This document shows, in pieces, positions 50,458 to 61,370 of a DNA stretch of 64,000 nt. How positions within the stretch are numbered: position 1 is the stretch's first letter; every line of letters begins with the position of its first letter. The notes below the pieces were generated by a model. It did no database searches and was not told where the DNA came from. It was given only the letters and a program-made list of their open reading frames with translations. The stretch is from Apostichopus japonicus (Eukaryota > Echinodermata > Holothuroidea > Aspidochirotida > Stichopodidae). The position numbers and the translations under genes are program-made. The stretch covers positions 4,622,001 through 4,686,000 of the forward strand of contig NC_092577.1 of assembly GCF_037975245.1 (NCBI RefSeq), in the 5' to 3' direction.

Positions 50458-51377
50458 TTAAACTAGCAGGAGATTAAGGAACAGAGATACAGAAAGAAAA
50501 ACAGACAACTATATAGATATCTATATATATTGAGATTGAGAATAGACATTTAACAATGATACGGACAGATCTATTCATTTATTCAGATTTAAATATACAC
50601 ACATACACATATACATACATATTTATGAAACAACCAAACTACCATTACTAACTGACGCTACGTAAAGTTACACACATCTCCATAGCGTCCACTCGGTTGT
50701 AATTATGTTGTTATTGACAGTTTCACATGACATGGAAGGCTTGCACACAACATTGCCTTTTCTGTGATCCTTGTGTTTCCATGCAAGTTAAGATATAGCA
50801 TACATTTATATAGGCCCTACTTTATACATACGTTGGCGAATGGGCAAGTCACCATAAACGCATAGGAAATGATGAATAAACTCTAGTCAATATAATACTG
50901 AATTCACAGGATGAAGCAATCAAAGGAGGTGAAATAAGTCGTTCTGTTGCTATGGCATTAGTCTGTCCATGCCCTTTTCCCACATCCAACTTATCATGTG
51001 CTTCCTGTAGTACAGTGTTCATATAGCTTTGCTTCATCGGTGCATGGGCGTTATTTTCACTCAACCTATAAACGTCACATCATCTTTGAGATAAATATCA
51101 TTTCTTTGATTTTCAATTCTACTATGTTTTTTTGCAGTATTTTTCAACATACGTCGCATTACAAATAAGTCTTAACAATCCTGCACTCTACTAATATTTT
51201 GCGAAATATGTGATTGAATAATTATGAATTTAATGTAATGTAGAGATGTAGAGTGATTACAAATAATTCAAAACGACCCCTCACCCCTCACCCTCATCCC
51301 TCATCGACACACATGTTTCTACCCTCGCTCTTCATAATCGCATAAGGAGTATATTTCAACTGAGCTATACGTAATGG
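50458..51377. other. No supported exon; likely 5' flank or first intron of the otopetrin gene
   Basis: The exon at 51828 needs at least one upstream coding base, so a leader exon or start must lie here or further left. I could not identify it. Confidence 0.35.
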
Positions 51378-51800
51378 CTTGTTTCGTTTCGTTTCGTTTC
51401 ATTTCGTTTCATTTCATTTCATTTCGTTTCATTTCGTTTCATTGCGTTTCGTTTCATTTCGTTTCATTTCGTTCCATTTCGTTCCATTTCGTTCCATATC
51501 GTTCCATTCCATTCCATTCCATTTCATTTCATCTCATCTCATCTCATCTCATCTCATCTCATCTCATTTCATTTCATTTCATTTCATCTCATTTCATTTC
51601 ATTTCATCTCATTTCATCTCATTTCATCTCATTTCATCTCATTTCATTTCATCTCATTTCATTTCATTTCATCTCATTTCATTTCATTTCATTTCATCTC
51701 ATTTCATTTCATTTCACTTCATTTCACTTCGTTTCATTTCATTTCGTTTCATTTCATTTCATTTCGTTTCATTTCGTTTCGTTTCAATTCATTCCATTTA
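51378..51800 (+). repeat. Pentanucleotide array (TTTCA/TTTCG/TCTCA/TTCCA)
   Basis: About 85 units of TTTCR-type repeat, wholly pyrimidine-rich on the plus strand, ending about 28 bp before the acceptor of the first visible otopetrin exon. It gives long open frames of Phe/Ser/His that look like protein but are repeat. Confidence 0.93.
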
Positions 51801-51827
51801 TTGTATTTTATTCTATTTCTGATACAG

Positions 51828-52008
51828 GCTATTTGAAAGACCCAGAATCCCGTCCAGTGTCAGAGGCTTTAGAGCGAGAGAGGATGGGTACCCTAGAGCT
51901 TAGCTTACGGTACCCAGGGGGTCTCCACATCACAGGGATGGACCATGACAACAGCTTTGATAATCATCTCGTGGGTGACCATCATGACGAGGAGCATGAC
52001 CACGATGA
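51828..52008 (+). CDS. Otopetrin exon 1 (first visible)
   Basis: Acceptor TTTCTGATACAG, donor GTAAGC. Begins with GC completing a codon (phase 1). Encodes a cytosolic N-terminal segment, YLKDPESRPVSEALERERMG, ending in DHHDEEHDHDE. The frame appears to stop just beyond, but that TAA belongs to the donor. Confidence 0.8.
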
Positions 52009-55000
52009 GTAAGCTCGCAGAATTTATCCATCTAGTTGCAGGGGGGAGTTTGGAGAGGGAGGGGAGGGGAGCTTAGGGGCTTTCCACAGACTTGTTAAAA
52101 ATAAGGAAAAAAGTCACAAATAACAAAAATACCCTTTTATCCAAGTTATATAATTAAGTGCCCTTTTGTTACACAATTTGATTTTGGTTCGAAGAGTTTT
52201 GAGTTAGGCCTAACTTTGAGCTTTCCCACTCAAAGTCACTTATAGACCACTGGCCCTAGAAATTGCTCGTACGTATATTGAACTGTTTAGAATACAAGCC
52301 GAACGGAAATCAACAGAGGGAGTAAAAGGGAGATTGTGAAGGGAGATTGTGATCGTAAAGGAGCAGAGACATGTTTGGTTACAACGGGATTCGTTGTTTC
52401 TTTAGAGTATATAAAATGATAGAAATTAAACAGCTACCGATATGTTCAATTTACTACAGATTAGGACATTTCAATGTCTAATGTAACTTTCAGATGAGTG
52501 CTTTTGAACGGTTGATCAAGTTAAGCATTTTTGAAATTTGTGCAGACATATCGTAAGGCCGAGGCACATGGATGTGTACAGGCATTGTTGGTGCCCCCTC
52601 AACTGCAGCCAGGCATTGTTGGTGCCCCCTCACCATTGTTGGTGCCCCCTCAATTCCGGGCGTCAGGTCTGACTATGTGACCAATACTGGTTGACCTTAA
52701 GATAATTTTGTCCATTTCTGCATTCCACAGGGGTGACATCTGGGAGCTTCTCTCTCTTATGCACGCCATGGTTGTAGTCACCATGGTGGTAATCTTAGAT
52801 ACCAGCCAAATTTTCCTAAAGTACAACAATGACGTTAACGCCGTGACGTTAGGTCACGTGGAATTCCTTTTCATTCTTCTCTATCTGGGTTCTATCGCCT
52901 GGATGATGACTGTCATTATCTTCAAACGCCCTCTACCAGCATCAGATGACGTAGACCACATCGATCCGGCCGCCGGAAGTTACTATCTCTATGGTAACCG
53001 TTTTATTTTTGAAAGATTGTGAAGAATATATAAGACACTTTCATCGTAATTTGAATTCGGACATTATTTTATTTAAATTTATTTTTTTCCGTATATTGTT
53101 ATTATATACACGGAACACCGGTGCACGTGAAATGATCTTAATATCAGTTCCAGTCCTCTATACATGCCCCATTGACTAAACACAATTAATTGTCAAAAGT
53201 AATGGAGTCTCATAAAGTGATCATTCATGGCACCCTCAATTATCCGTACAATGATCATATTGAAATTTAGCAAAGAGAGATTAAAATTGTAGTCACTTGT
53301 GTAATATCGTGTATGCTTCTTTTGGAAGGCCTTACGGGGTCTAAACTTAAATCTCCAAAATTTTGCATCAAGTGGCGGAGGGGGGGGGGGGGGAGGAGTG
53401 GTAGGAGGGAAGGAGGGGAGGTTGGCAACGGCCACATGGAGGAAGGGAGGAGGGGAGGAGGGGAGGAGGGGAGGAGGGGAGGAGGGGAGGAGGGGAGGAG
53501 GGGAGGAGGGGAGGAGGGGAGGAGGGGAGGAGGGGAGGAGGGGAGGAGGGGAGGAGGGGAGGAGGGGAGGAGGGGAGGAGGGGAGGAGGGGAGGAGGGGA
53601 GGAGGGGAGGAGGGGAGGAGGGGAGGAGGGGAGGAGGGGAGGAGGGGAGGAGGGGAGGAGGGGAGGAGGGGAGGAGGGGAGGAGGGGAGGAGGGGAGGAG
53701 GGGAGGAGGGGAGGAGGGGAGGAGGGGAGGAGGGGAGGAGGGGAGGAGGGGAGGAGGGGAGGAGGGGAGGAGGGGAGGAGGGGAGGAGGGGAGGAGGGGA
53801 GGAGGGGAGGAGGGGGAGGTTGGCAACGGCCACAGAGCCGCGTCCATCCTTCATCAACTCCACGAACAGTCCATGAAGGAGATATATGATATAGTTTGCC
53901 ATTTGATAGAAACACATTGCGACCGATAGAAATGGAGGTAAAAACGTGGACCTACCCCTTCTATGCTTACCCCACTCACTAAACATCAAAACGTATCACA
54001 TGACAAGGGGATCTTATTTCACAACCAGCTACTTTTTTTATACATTTCCGTGTACAGCTCAGCGATGACAGGGTACACTGTTATTTCGAATCACTAGTAT
54101 GCACGGATCACATCTCAGTGCAAATATCATGTTATCACAAATTCCGTGTGATTTGTCGGTATACTTGCTCCATTGGTCAAATTTTCTATGAATTTAACCA
54201 TCATTTTAGGGTGGTGAATATTTTCTTTTCTTTGAAAGTATTAAATGAAACAGAGGGCGGTACATTGTTCTTTCAAGCACATCTACTTTATTTAGAACAT
54301 CTTGTTAAATATAACATCTGATTCAAATGGCTGAGAAAAATCGACTTATTTAGCACATTTGTTGTTTTGCAGTTGGGCTTTTATTTTTCGGTACCGGTGG
54401 TTGTCTCTGGGCGATTATGAGGGCAGCAACCAGTATTGAGCAGAGTGGTGGACCATGTGGAGGAAAGGGTCTCCACGCTCTCTCATCCATTCTTAGCGTC
54501 GCATTTACGATGTTGCAAATTTATTTCTTTTGGCGTTTCTCTACGTACTGCTTGATCAAATGGAAGCCAGTCTCAAAGTAAGTGACCCAAAGCTATTGTC
54601 GTCCTCCTTATGTTGCCTAGCAACGATTGACGAAATGACCTGCAAGGAATGTTTGTGAAACTGAATCTAAGAAATTCGGAAAATCGTTTCCTACGAAACT
54701 TAATAAAAGGTTCTCCAGTTAAGATGAAGACGATCACCTCTGTGTATTCTAAAACTTTAATGATATTAATATAGTTACAAGGTTTTATCTTTCTTCTGTG
54801 GACTGCATGAATATCGGGGTGGGCGGTGTGGGGAGGGAATGTCATGATCTCTGGTTAGGCTTAAGAATATGACTTACTTTGTTCGATAGGCTGAATCAAA
54901 GAAGCCTGGCTTAAGACCAGTGCGAGGAAGATCATTTCAAGAATAGGAAATAAGTATCCTTACATGAAATGACACTTAATCCCACAAGTGACAACGATTA

Positions 55001-58000
55001 ACAAGACAAATCCTGTATCACTGAGGTAAAATGCTTTCAATCACGTTCACCCTTTTTTTCTGTCCTAATTTTTTACTGAATTTCTCCTGCTTTCTCATCG
55101 TGAGCGAACATTGTCATAAATTCGAATATGCGTTGGCGTAGCCTAACATTGACACGTTCGTATGAAGGAACAGGGCTAGGGTATATAGTAATGGTTCTAT
55201 GAATATCACTGTTCCCAGTCAAGAACGACATAATGACGTCATGAAACGTTACCATGACGTCACACACTATAATCGTCAGAGAATATCACCGTTGCATACT
55301 TGTGTTTTAAAATGAACTTAGCGAACCAAGTTTTTACGTTGTTATACGAGTTTCTTGTTGTTTCCAAGTAAACCACAGCTCTGAACATGCGCAATTCACT
55401 TCATTAAAGGCATTGAAGACTCGCCCCAAACCGCGTGCCGCCCTCTGAAAAAAAGTTAACTTTCCGTTGCTTGCAAGTGAAGTTTTCTTCTTGTCGCTAC
55501 AAAATGCAGACAGTCATGAAACGTGGTACTTTTTTATCATTTATCTGGACCTGAGATGTCCATCGCTGCTATATAAGTACACTGTGCTGTGGGTATTGAC
55601 CGTAGCTGCATGAATTGACTGTACACTAGTGTCTAATTACCGACGGTAGCAAGCTGTGTGTGTATTTTCTGGGATCGATGGTGGTGTCTAACACTTCTGT
55701 CACACCTCATTCGAAATTAGGTCAGATTACCGGCATCATACGTTTGTTTGTGCGCGAGTCTTCACTCCCTTTAATTCAATCTTGATTTCTCTCCTCTTGG
55801 CCTCTTCGTTACTACGCAGACTCGGCATTTGTCATTTAGTGGCTACCAACATTGCAGTAGTAGCCCGTACTATGGTCGAAGAGACGTGGGGAGACTTCCT
55901 GTTGAAATATTTCAAGGGTGATGGCTATGACGGCGGATACGGAGAAGGCAAAGGAAAGTTAATAGATTCTAACTATGTGACGTCACCAGTTGTACCAGCA
56001 TTGTTATTCGAACCGACGGGTAAGTTGCAAATCTAGCTAAGCTTAGTTTCATTCTTTTTGGAATCATTCCAATTGAATTGATTTAATGCGGTTGAATACA
56101 ACAGAAAAGCGATTCTTATTGGTCCAATTATCATCATTAGATCTTGCTCTGTGTAATGCTCAAATGCAAATATGATGGGGTTCAGAAGTCTGCACGGGGG
56201 GGGGGGGGGGGTACCCCTCAGTTGTGCCCTATAACGGGCCTGCGGCTGTTACATATGTGTCTCAGGCAGACCCTGACAGGGAACTGTCTGGTTTCTAACC
56301 CCCGAACCCCCACCATCTGAAAAAAATGAACATCTCTAAAAGTAACAGTACACCGAACAAATTCACTTAAAAAAACACACAAAATCGGCATGTTCTATTT
56401 TGCTTTCTCAGCATCATATGGGAACACAACGGACTACAACTCTACGGGTAAAAATTACGACCCCTGCACCATCGATATAAAGTACACGAGCGACCTAGCT
56501 TATGCGACCTACAAAGCTTCCGTAATGCTGTATTCGTTTACTGTTGAATATAGTATCATAGCGGGAGCGATGGCTTATATCATGTGGAGGAACATCGGCA
56601 GAAAAATTAAAAAGTCAGAACAGAAACATGTTAATCATGATTGGAATTTCAGGTAAGAAACAAAGTCAACGAGATTGAAATGAAGCTTTATACGGTAGCC
56701 TTTGTGATCCATACATGTACGAACGATTTTAGTCAATATGTAAGATAACTACATCATTATGTATAACGTATCGCATCAACCTATTTCACCTGTTTAATTT
56801 GTTTTCTTGCTTCTTCCGTAATCCACTCTTAGCTTCGAATGCGGGCTACTACTCGGTGTGCTCTGTACAATGTGTGGAATTATCGTTCTTATCATGAATA
56901 TTATTTACCTTGACGACGAAGAAAAAGTGGAAGAGAGTTTTGTTAGTTACTATGGTTACCGAGTTTTTCTTAACATCGTGTCGTCAATCGGATGTATAGC
57001 AGCTTTTGCAGGGATACATCGCGGTGGTTGGCAGGTGTGTATTCTTTTAGATAAGTCACCGTTTGTCTCCCTAAAATAGTGTTTTATGATCAACGGACAA
57101 GAAAGTGTACTAAAATTCAGAGGGTGGGGGGGGGGGGGGTAAGGTTGATGAGTTGAGGACTATGAGAACGACCGGCCACGAACAATATTGTTGGAATTGG
57201 ATAAGAAATTCCCATAACCCCCTTGCCTCTACCGCTACGATCTCCCCCAAAGGGACGTGCATAGGCCTTTGATACCCGCACTGAGGACTTACATTTAACC
57301 GCAGTGTCCATATGGACCATCCCCTTACGGTATCTCCAACGTCATGCCCATAACAGTTCCGGTGAGTAACCCCCCCCCCCCACCCCATCACCACCTTCTT
57401 TCACCCTATACAGTCTAATTCATAACTATTTATTCTCATAAATTATCATAGTTGGAACAGCCGGCTGACCCCTCGCTTCTCCTTTTTCATATTGAATAAT
57501 TATATCATATTGAATATTTATATCATATTCTTTCAATACAGGCAGAGCGTTCGTTCATCTGGCCCCCTCCTATCTCCATAAAGACGGTGATTGTAAAAAA
57601 CAAACTTCCCTCCTCCCTCCTTACGTAGTGCTCTGGTAGTTCACCATAGACATCCACTTGTCCCCTCACATGTCAATGTTTACCCCTCCCTATATTTAAT
57701 TCACACAGTAAAACTAACCTAAAATACGACCGCCACAACCCCCAAACCCGTATCTTTATTCTTTTACTCGGTGGAGCATTCATCTGGCCCCGCCCACGGG
57801 GTTGACGCAATGTTACTCCTACTCTGCCAAACCTATATCTTTATTCTTTTACTCTAATCATAGGTGGAGCATTCATCTGGCCCCGCCCACGGGGTTGACG
57901 CAATGTTACTCCTGCTTTGCCAAACCTATATCTTTATTCTCTTACTCTAATCATAGGTGCAACACTCATCTGGCCCCGCCCACGGGGTTGACGCAATGTT

Positions 58001-60120
58001 ACTCCTGCTTTGCCAAACCTATATCTTTATTCTCTTACTCTAATCATAGGTGGAGCATTCATCTGGCCCCGCCCACGGGGTTGACGCAATGTCACTCCTG
58101 CTTTGCCAAACCTATATCTTTATTCTCTTACTCTAATCATAGGTGCAACACTCATCTGGCCCCGCCCACGGGGTTGACGCAATGTTACTACTGCTCTGCG
58201 TCAGCGGTGTATTCTTTCAGAATTTCTACACGTTCATTGCGGCAACGGCGCAACTTGGAAGAGAACCCCACTGCGGACTTATCTGGGTGGACAAATTGAC
58301 ACACATCACTCAGACATTACTACAGGTACGTAGACCTACGCTACGGTTTAAGTAGATCCTAGGCTTGTCATCGACATGGCATGGCTGTAGTCCACAGGGA
58401 AACTTCGCTGGAGCTTCTCAGCCAGTTTGGTTAAGACGCTGGGTAGTATCTGTTACCTTTTCATGCACCAGGAGATACCACCGTTGTTTGACCTATTCAG
58501 ATTCGCTGTAGTGCAGTGGTGATGTGCGGAGTCAGTCTTTCGTGGATTTGGTATTTCTGGTTTGAAAACTTTGGGAAGAGGGGTTTGTTTCTGTTCTTCA
58601 GTCACATGGTTTCGAAACAACTGTTTTCGTCATGAATGCACTGCAATGATGTCGAATGGAGTGCCTTTGCCTACCTCAGCATTCGGGAAAGTGGTCAAAT
58701 GTTGGGGTATACACACTCGTCCGTCGGATAGGGACGTTAAATGGCGGTCCCGAGAGCAGGAATGGGGGCGACTTCACACCTCTGCTTCGTTATCCTCTGA
58801 ACACTTATCGAAAAGAGAAGGCTTGAAATAAGCTGGTGTTCGTCCACGATCTAACACCGATAGAGTCTCAGATAAGCTACTGTAGGACTTCCTGGTCGTT
58901 TGGGTCTCTAAACTAAACTGAACTGCCCACGATCACGTGGTTATCGTCACAATGAGCGCGTCGTACCATAATTATAGCTCTAGTGATTTTCACACTAAAA
59001 TAGTCCAAGATCGCTAAAGCGTAGATAGAAGTTTTTAAATGAACGTGTCCTCCCCACAGCTGGTAGTTTGGACTAGCAATATACACATTTACCTATCATG
59101 ACCGGAAAGATCTTTAGCTAAAATCTCCCTCAGTCCTCCTGATGTTAGATTATCAGTCGTTAAATTCTCCCTCTTCAAAACATCTAAGCATTACAAATAG
59201 TCGTGATAACTGAAACCATGCCGAAAACGTCACTTTAGTAGGTCCTTTTAAGGGACTTTGTTTGGTTAACCCCTTTCGATAGGCGTATGAACACTATACT
59301 ATCATTGTTATTCGGTTAGAGTGTTGAGAGCTAAAGTGTATGAGTAGCCGCCCACAATGGACTCCTTTGAATTGCAATGCGTACACTATTTTGTGTGACT
59401 TTTCCTTATAAGGATATCTTTATCAATTGCAGTGTATGCGTTGTGATTTTTTTTACCCTCGCTCCTCATGTAAGTATACACTGAAAGCTTGCCAGATCAT
59501 CCGCAAGGACCAGTATATACCAACGTGTGTGATATTAACCTATTTACTAATCGCAAGAATGCGTGTTTACGAAGTTGTGTGTGTGACAGCGAGATGGGAA
59601 GTGGTGACGATGACGTCACAAAAGGTTTTAAACGATATCCAGCTCGTAACAGATTTCCGCACATTGCTCGATAAACCAACGTGTTGACAAAATGTTACGT
59701 AAATAAATTCCAAGTCCAAATGTATTTGAAATTATGTTTGCTTGTTTTTTTTTTCATTATAATTATTTAAATCTCTTCGTTCCACAGAGTATTCTAATCC
59801 TTGATGCAATGCACCGAAAACCACCCGAAGATTTCCGAGAGACCCGAACAAAACAGATTTTGATGTTCTTATTAGTTTGCAATATTACATGGTGGCTTCT
59901 AAACACTTACGAACTGAAAGGTGGCGACGAATTATTCGCGCTTGAAAATAATTACTTTGGCGACACCGCCTGGTATGTGATTGTCCACTTCGCCGCGCCG
60001 CTCTCCATTTTGTTTCGTTTCCACTCGACGGCTTGTTTCTTTGAGATCTGGAGCTTCGGAAGTGTAAGTTCTGACAATGGCCACCACGGGGCTACCCACA
60101 TTGACCATATGGTACACTGA
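51828..60120 (+). CDS. Otopetrin-like proton channel gene (8 visible exons)
   Basis: Exons: 51828-52008, 52731-52993, 54373-54577, 55820-56019, 56412-56652, 56833-57034, 58143-58325, 59788-60120. Every junction is GT-AG and phases agree throughout, giving about 602 residues to a stop at 60118-60120. About 12 hydrophobic segments fit the 12-helix otopetrin fold. Family marks: LGICHLVATNIAVVARTMVE, YSFTVEYSIIAGAMAYIMW, and the C-terminal PLSILFRFHSTACFFEIWSF. Otopetrins are dimeric proton-selective channels of the plasma membrane, used in acid sensing, vestibular otoconia and, in sea urchin larvae, skeletogenic-cell pH control. A His/Asp-rich N-terminal stretch and a His-rich tail are notable. 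The extreme N-terminus is missing. Confidence 0.9.
52569..52655 (+). repeat. Short tandem repeat in otopetrin intron 1
   Basis: CATTGTTGGTGCCCCCTCA occurs three times with irregular spacers. Confidence 0.85.
52731..52993 (+). CDS. Otopetrin exon 2 (helices 1-2)
   Basis: Acceptor TGCATTCCACAG, donor GTAACC. Starts by completing Glu, then GDIWELLSLMHAMVVVTMVV and, after KYNNDVN, a second hydrophobic stretch HVEFLFILLYLGSIAWMMTV. Ends phase 1 in SYYLY plus G. Confidence 0.88.
53376..53818 (+). repeat. Purine minisatellite (GGAGGAGGGG)n in otopetrin intron 2
   Basis: About 37 near-perfect 10-bp units between two copies of GAGGTTGGCAACGGCCACA (about 53418 and 53817). All G/A on the plus strand, with G-quadruplex and triplex potential. 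Pro/Ser/Leu or Glu/Arg/Gly frames in it are artefacts. Confidence 0.95.
54373..54577 (+). CDS. Otopetrin exon 3 (helices 3-4)
   Basis: Acceptor TTTGTTGTTTTGCAG, donor GTAAGT. Reads GLLFFGTGGCLWAIMRAATS, GGPCGGKGLHALSSILSVAF and TMLQIYFFWRFSTYCLIKWK. Confidence 0.9.
55408..55770 (+). mobile_element. TTAA-site MITE, copy 4, in otopetrin intron 3
   Basis: Best preserved copy: AGGCATTGAAGACTCGCCCC at the left, GCGAGTCTTCACTCCCT at the right, TTAA at 55404-55407 and 55771-55774. Its right edge is only about 45 bp from the acceptor of exon 4. Confidence 0.9.
55820..56019 (+). CDS. Otopetrin exon 4 (helix 5 and extracellular loop)
   Basis: Acceptor TCGTTACTACGCAG, donor GTAAGT. Encodes KLGICHLVATNIAVVARTMV, the most diagnostic otopetrin motif here, then a Gly/Tyr-rich loop (GDGYDGGYGEGKGK). 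Confidence 0.92.
56412..56652 (+). CDS. Otopetrin exon 5 (helix 6)
   Basis: Acceptor TTTTGCTTTCTCAG, donor GTAAGA. Loop with possible N-glycosylation sites (GNTTD, YNSTG), a cysteine in DPCTID, then VMLYSFTVEYSIIAGAMAYI and a basic cytosolic tail. Confidence 0.92.
56833..57034 (+). CDS. Otopetrin exon 6 (helices 7-8)
   Basis: Acceptor AATCCACTCTTAG, donor GTGTGT. Reads CGLLLGVLCTMCGIIVLIMN, then YRVFLNIVSSIGCIAAFAGI, ending at GGWQ on a codon boundary. Confidence 0.9.
57120..57400. other. Intron 6 segment with G and C homopolymers
   Basis: GGGTGGGGGG at about 57121 and CCCCCCCCC at about 57370 are partly inverse of one another, possibly termini of a decayed element. No clear duplication is seen. 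Confidence 0.35.
57721..58202 (+). repeat. 93-bp array copying the exon-7 acceptor and exon start
   Basis: Unit starts are at 57771, 57864, 57957, 58050 and 58143, each exactly 93 bp apart. The last is the real exon 7. Units 2-5 each carry CTCTAATCATAG followed by GTGGAGCA or GTGCAACA and the exon codons for HSSGPAHGVDAML. The first unit lacks the final AG. GTGGAGCATTCATC and GTGCAACACTCATC alternate, indicating a two-unit (186-bp) duplication. Confidence 0.93.
58143..58325 (+). CDS. Otopetrin exon 7 (helix 9)
   Basis: Chosen acceptor is the last of four identical CTCTAATCATAG sites, because only this one leads to a continuous frame: VQHSSGPAHGVDAMLLLLCV, SGVFFQNFYTFIAATAQLGR, then LIWVDKLTHITQTLLQ. 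Donor GTACGT. Confidence 0.9.
58440..58930 (+). repeat. Probable retroposon fragment in intron 7
   Basis: Contains CCGTCGGATAGGGACGTTAA with GGCGGTCCCGAG, a block I recognise as common in non-LTR/SINE-type repeats of marine invertebrates. Edges are not defined. The 89-codon frame here (from 58562) has no splice support. Confidence 0.4.
58977..59150 (-). repeat. Dispersed repeat R1, reverse fragment in intron 7
   Basis: In reverse it reads AAAAACTTCTATCTACGCTT and ATTTTAGTGTGAAAATCA, similar to the copies at 20885 and 7875. Confidence 0.5.
59788..60120 (+). CDS. Otopetrin exon 8 (helices 10-12, stop)
   Basis: Acceptor CTTCGTTCCACAG. Reads SILILDAMHRKPPEDFRETR, QILMFLLVCNITWWLLNTYE, then WYVIVHFAAPLSILFRFHST and a tail ending HHGATHIDHMVH. 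The R in LFRFHS lies where otopetrins keep a conserved arginine in the last helix. Confidence 0.93.
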   Translation, partial: SILILDAMHRKPPEDFRETRTKQILMFLLVCNITWWLLNTYELKGGDELFALENNYFGDTAWYVIVHFAAPLSILFRFHSTACFFEIWSFGSVSSDNGHHGATHIDHMVH

Positions 60121-61332
60121 TGGCCTACCAAGGATACCGTACGATGAAGTTCCATCATTTCAACTCTTACACTTTAAATTGTCAAATCCACTTGAGATTC
60201 CATCAATGCAGCATACCCATATAATGCTACACCTAAGCACTGAGAGATCTATGTGGTTTCGTCTAGTATAAGTAAACTTACAGAGGCATATACAGAACCA
60301 TCTACGTTCTGCGCAGATTTGATATGTATTGTTTATTTCCGAGTTACAATTTGTGGTGTGATATTGATGTACGTCAGTTAAGGACTGTTATATTCGGGCC
60401 GGACGGTTGCTGCAGTAGACCAGTAGAATTAAATGTTGTTTTCTTTTTAAAGGGGTGTGGCGGTGGGGTGGGGGGGGGGTGGGGTTGACACAAATATTGA
60501 TGTCCGTCGTCGGAAGGGGTTTACGGGGAGTATATAGTCCCTATTGGGTTTGCCATCCATGCCTATAGGCTACATACAAAGGGGGATATTAATGAAATAC
60601 GTGTTAAGAGTGAATGCATAAAGAGTGACTTAATTTATATGTGATGTCCGCCACTTTATCTAAATGACGTCATCACAAAACTATGAGTGAAAGCTGACAC
60701 TGTGCCGCGAGTACATATGTAAGCTACCAACCTGAAACGGTGCTAACAGAATTGCTAATTGAACAGAGACCGGTTTCAAGATATTTGTTTACATATAATT
60801 TCATATACATGTCCTTATATCTTGCCTACTTTTGTTTGTTATTTTTGTTTCTTTTATGCAATAATTTCTTTCAAATACATTTGAAAATATATTACAAATC
60901 AAGTTTGTGTAGCACTGAGTACTTTCTTGAGTTATATTTTGTTCTGTAATAAAGAAAATCACATTTAAAGATGGAACTACCCATGGATACATTGGCCATG
61001 ATAAAAGACAACACATCGTTTTTAAGCTAATATACCAATAGTTTTACCTTCACATCACGTTCATTTTTCAGAATAAATGACCTTTGACACAAGAGACACT
61101 GTCACATAAATGTGACATGAACTATGTATTCTGGCACAAAGGTCATGCAGTCACCTTTCTTGCAAAATCGATACAAAAAACATACGTTTATTGCTGGTAA
61201 CAGCATCTAACTTGCATTACAAGTTCGACGACTACAAACAACATATTTGCATGTCTTAATATTGAACTGTCTTATGGTTTTCTGAATTTTAGAAAAATAG
61301 TTTAAGCATAGTTAGAGTCATTACATAACACT
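60121..61332. other. 3' flank of the otopetrin gene
   Basis: AATAAA occurs at about 60947-60952 (TGTAATAAAGAAAA), a candidate poly(A) signal. G-rich tract near 60450-60483. No further gene is seen. Confidence 0.45.
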
Positions 61333-61370
61333 AGGGCATTGTGGTCAATTGGTTAAAGGCAGTGGACTAG
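61333..61370 (+). repeat. SINE family B head, left part, interrupted
   Basis: GGCATTGTGGTCAATTGGTT ... GGACTAG, continuing at 63770 with ACTAGTGATCTAAGG after a 2.4-kb insertion. Confidence 0.75.

Noticed and set aside
51374-51822. Long open frames rich in Phe, Ser and His before the first otopetrin exon
   Set aside because: They are translations of a TTTCA/TTTCG pentamer array; the acceptor TCTGATACAG ends them.
53193-53989. Proline-rich and Gly/Arg/Glu-rich frames up to 240 codons on both strands
   Set aside because: All arise from the 10-bp GGAGGAGGGG array; frames are open because the unit lacks stops in every phase.
57802-58299. 165-codon frame with repeated TQCYSCFAKPISLFSYSNH
   Set aside because: It is an out-of-phase reading of the 93-bp array; the real exon 7 frame is continuous with otopetrin on both sides.
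58562-58831. 89-codon frame in otopetrin intron 7
   Set aside because: Lies in a retroposon-like block and has no acceptor or donor that would keep the otopetrin frame.
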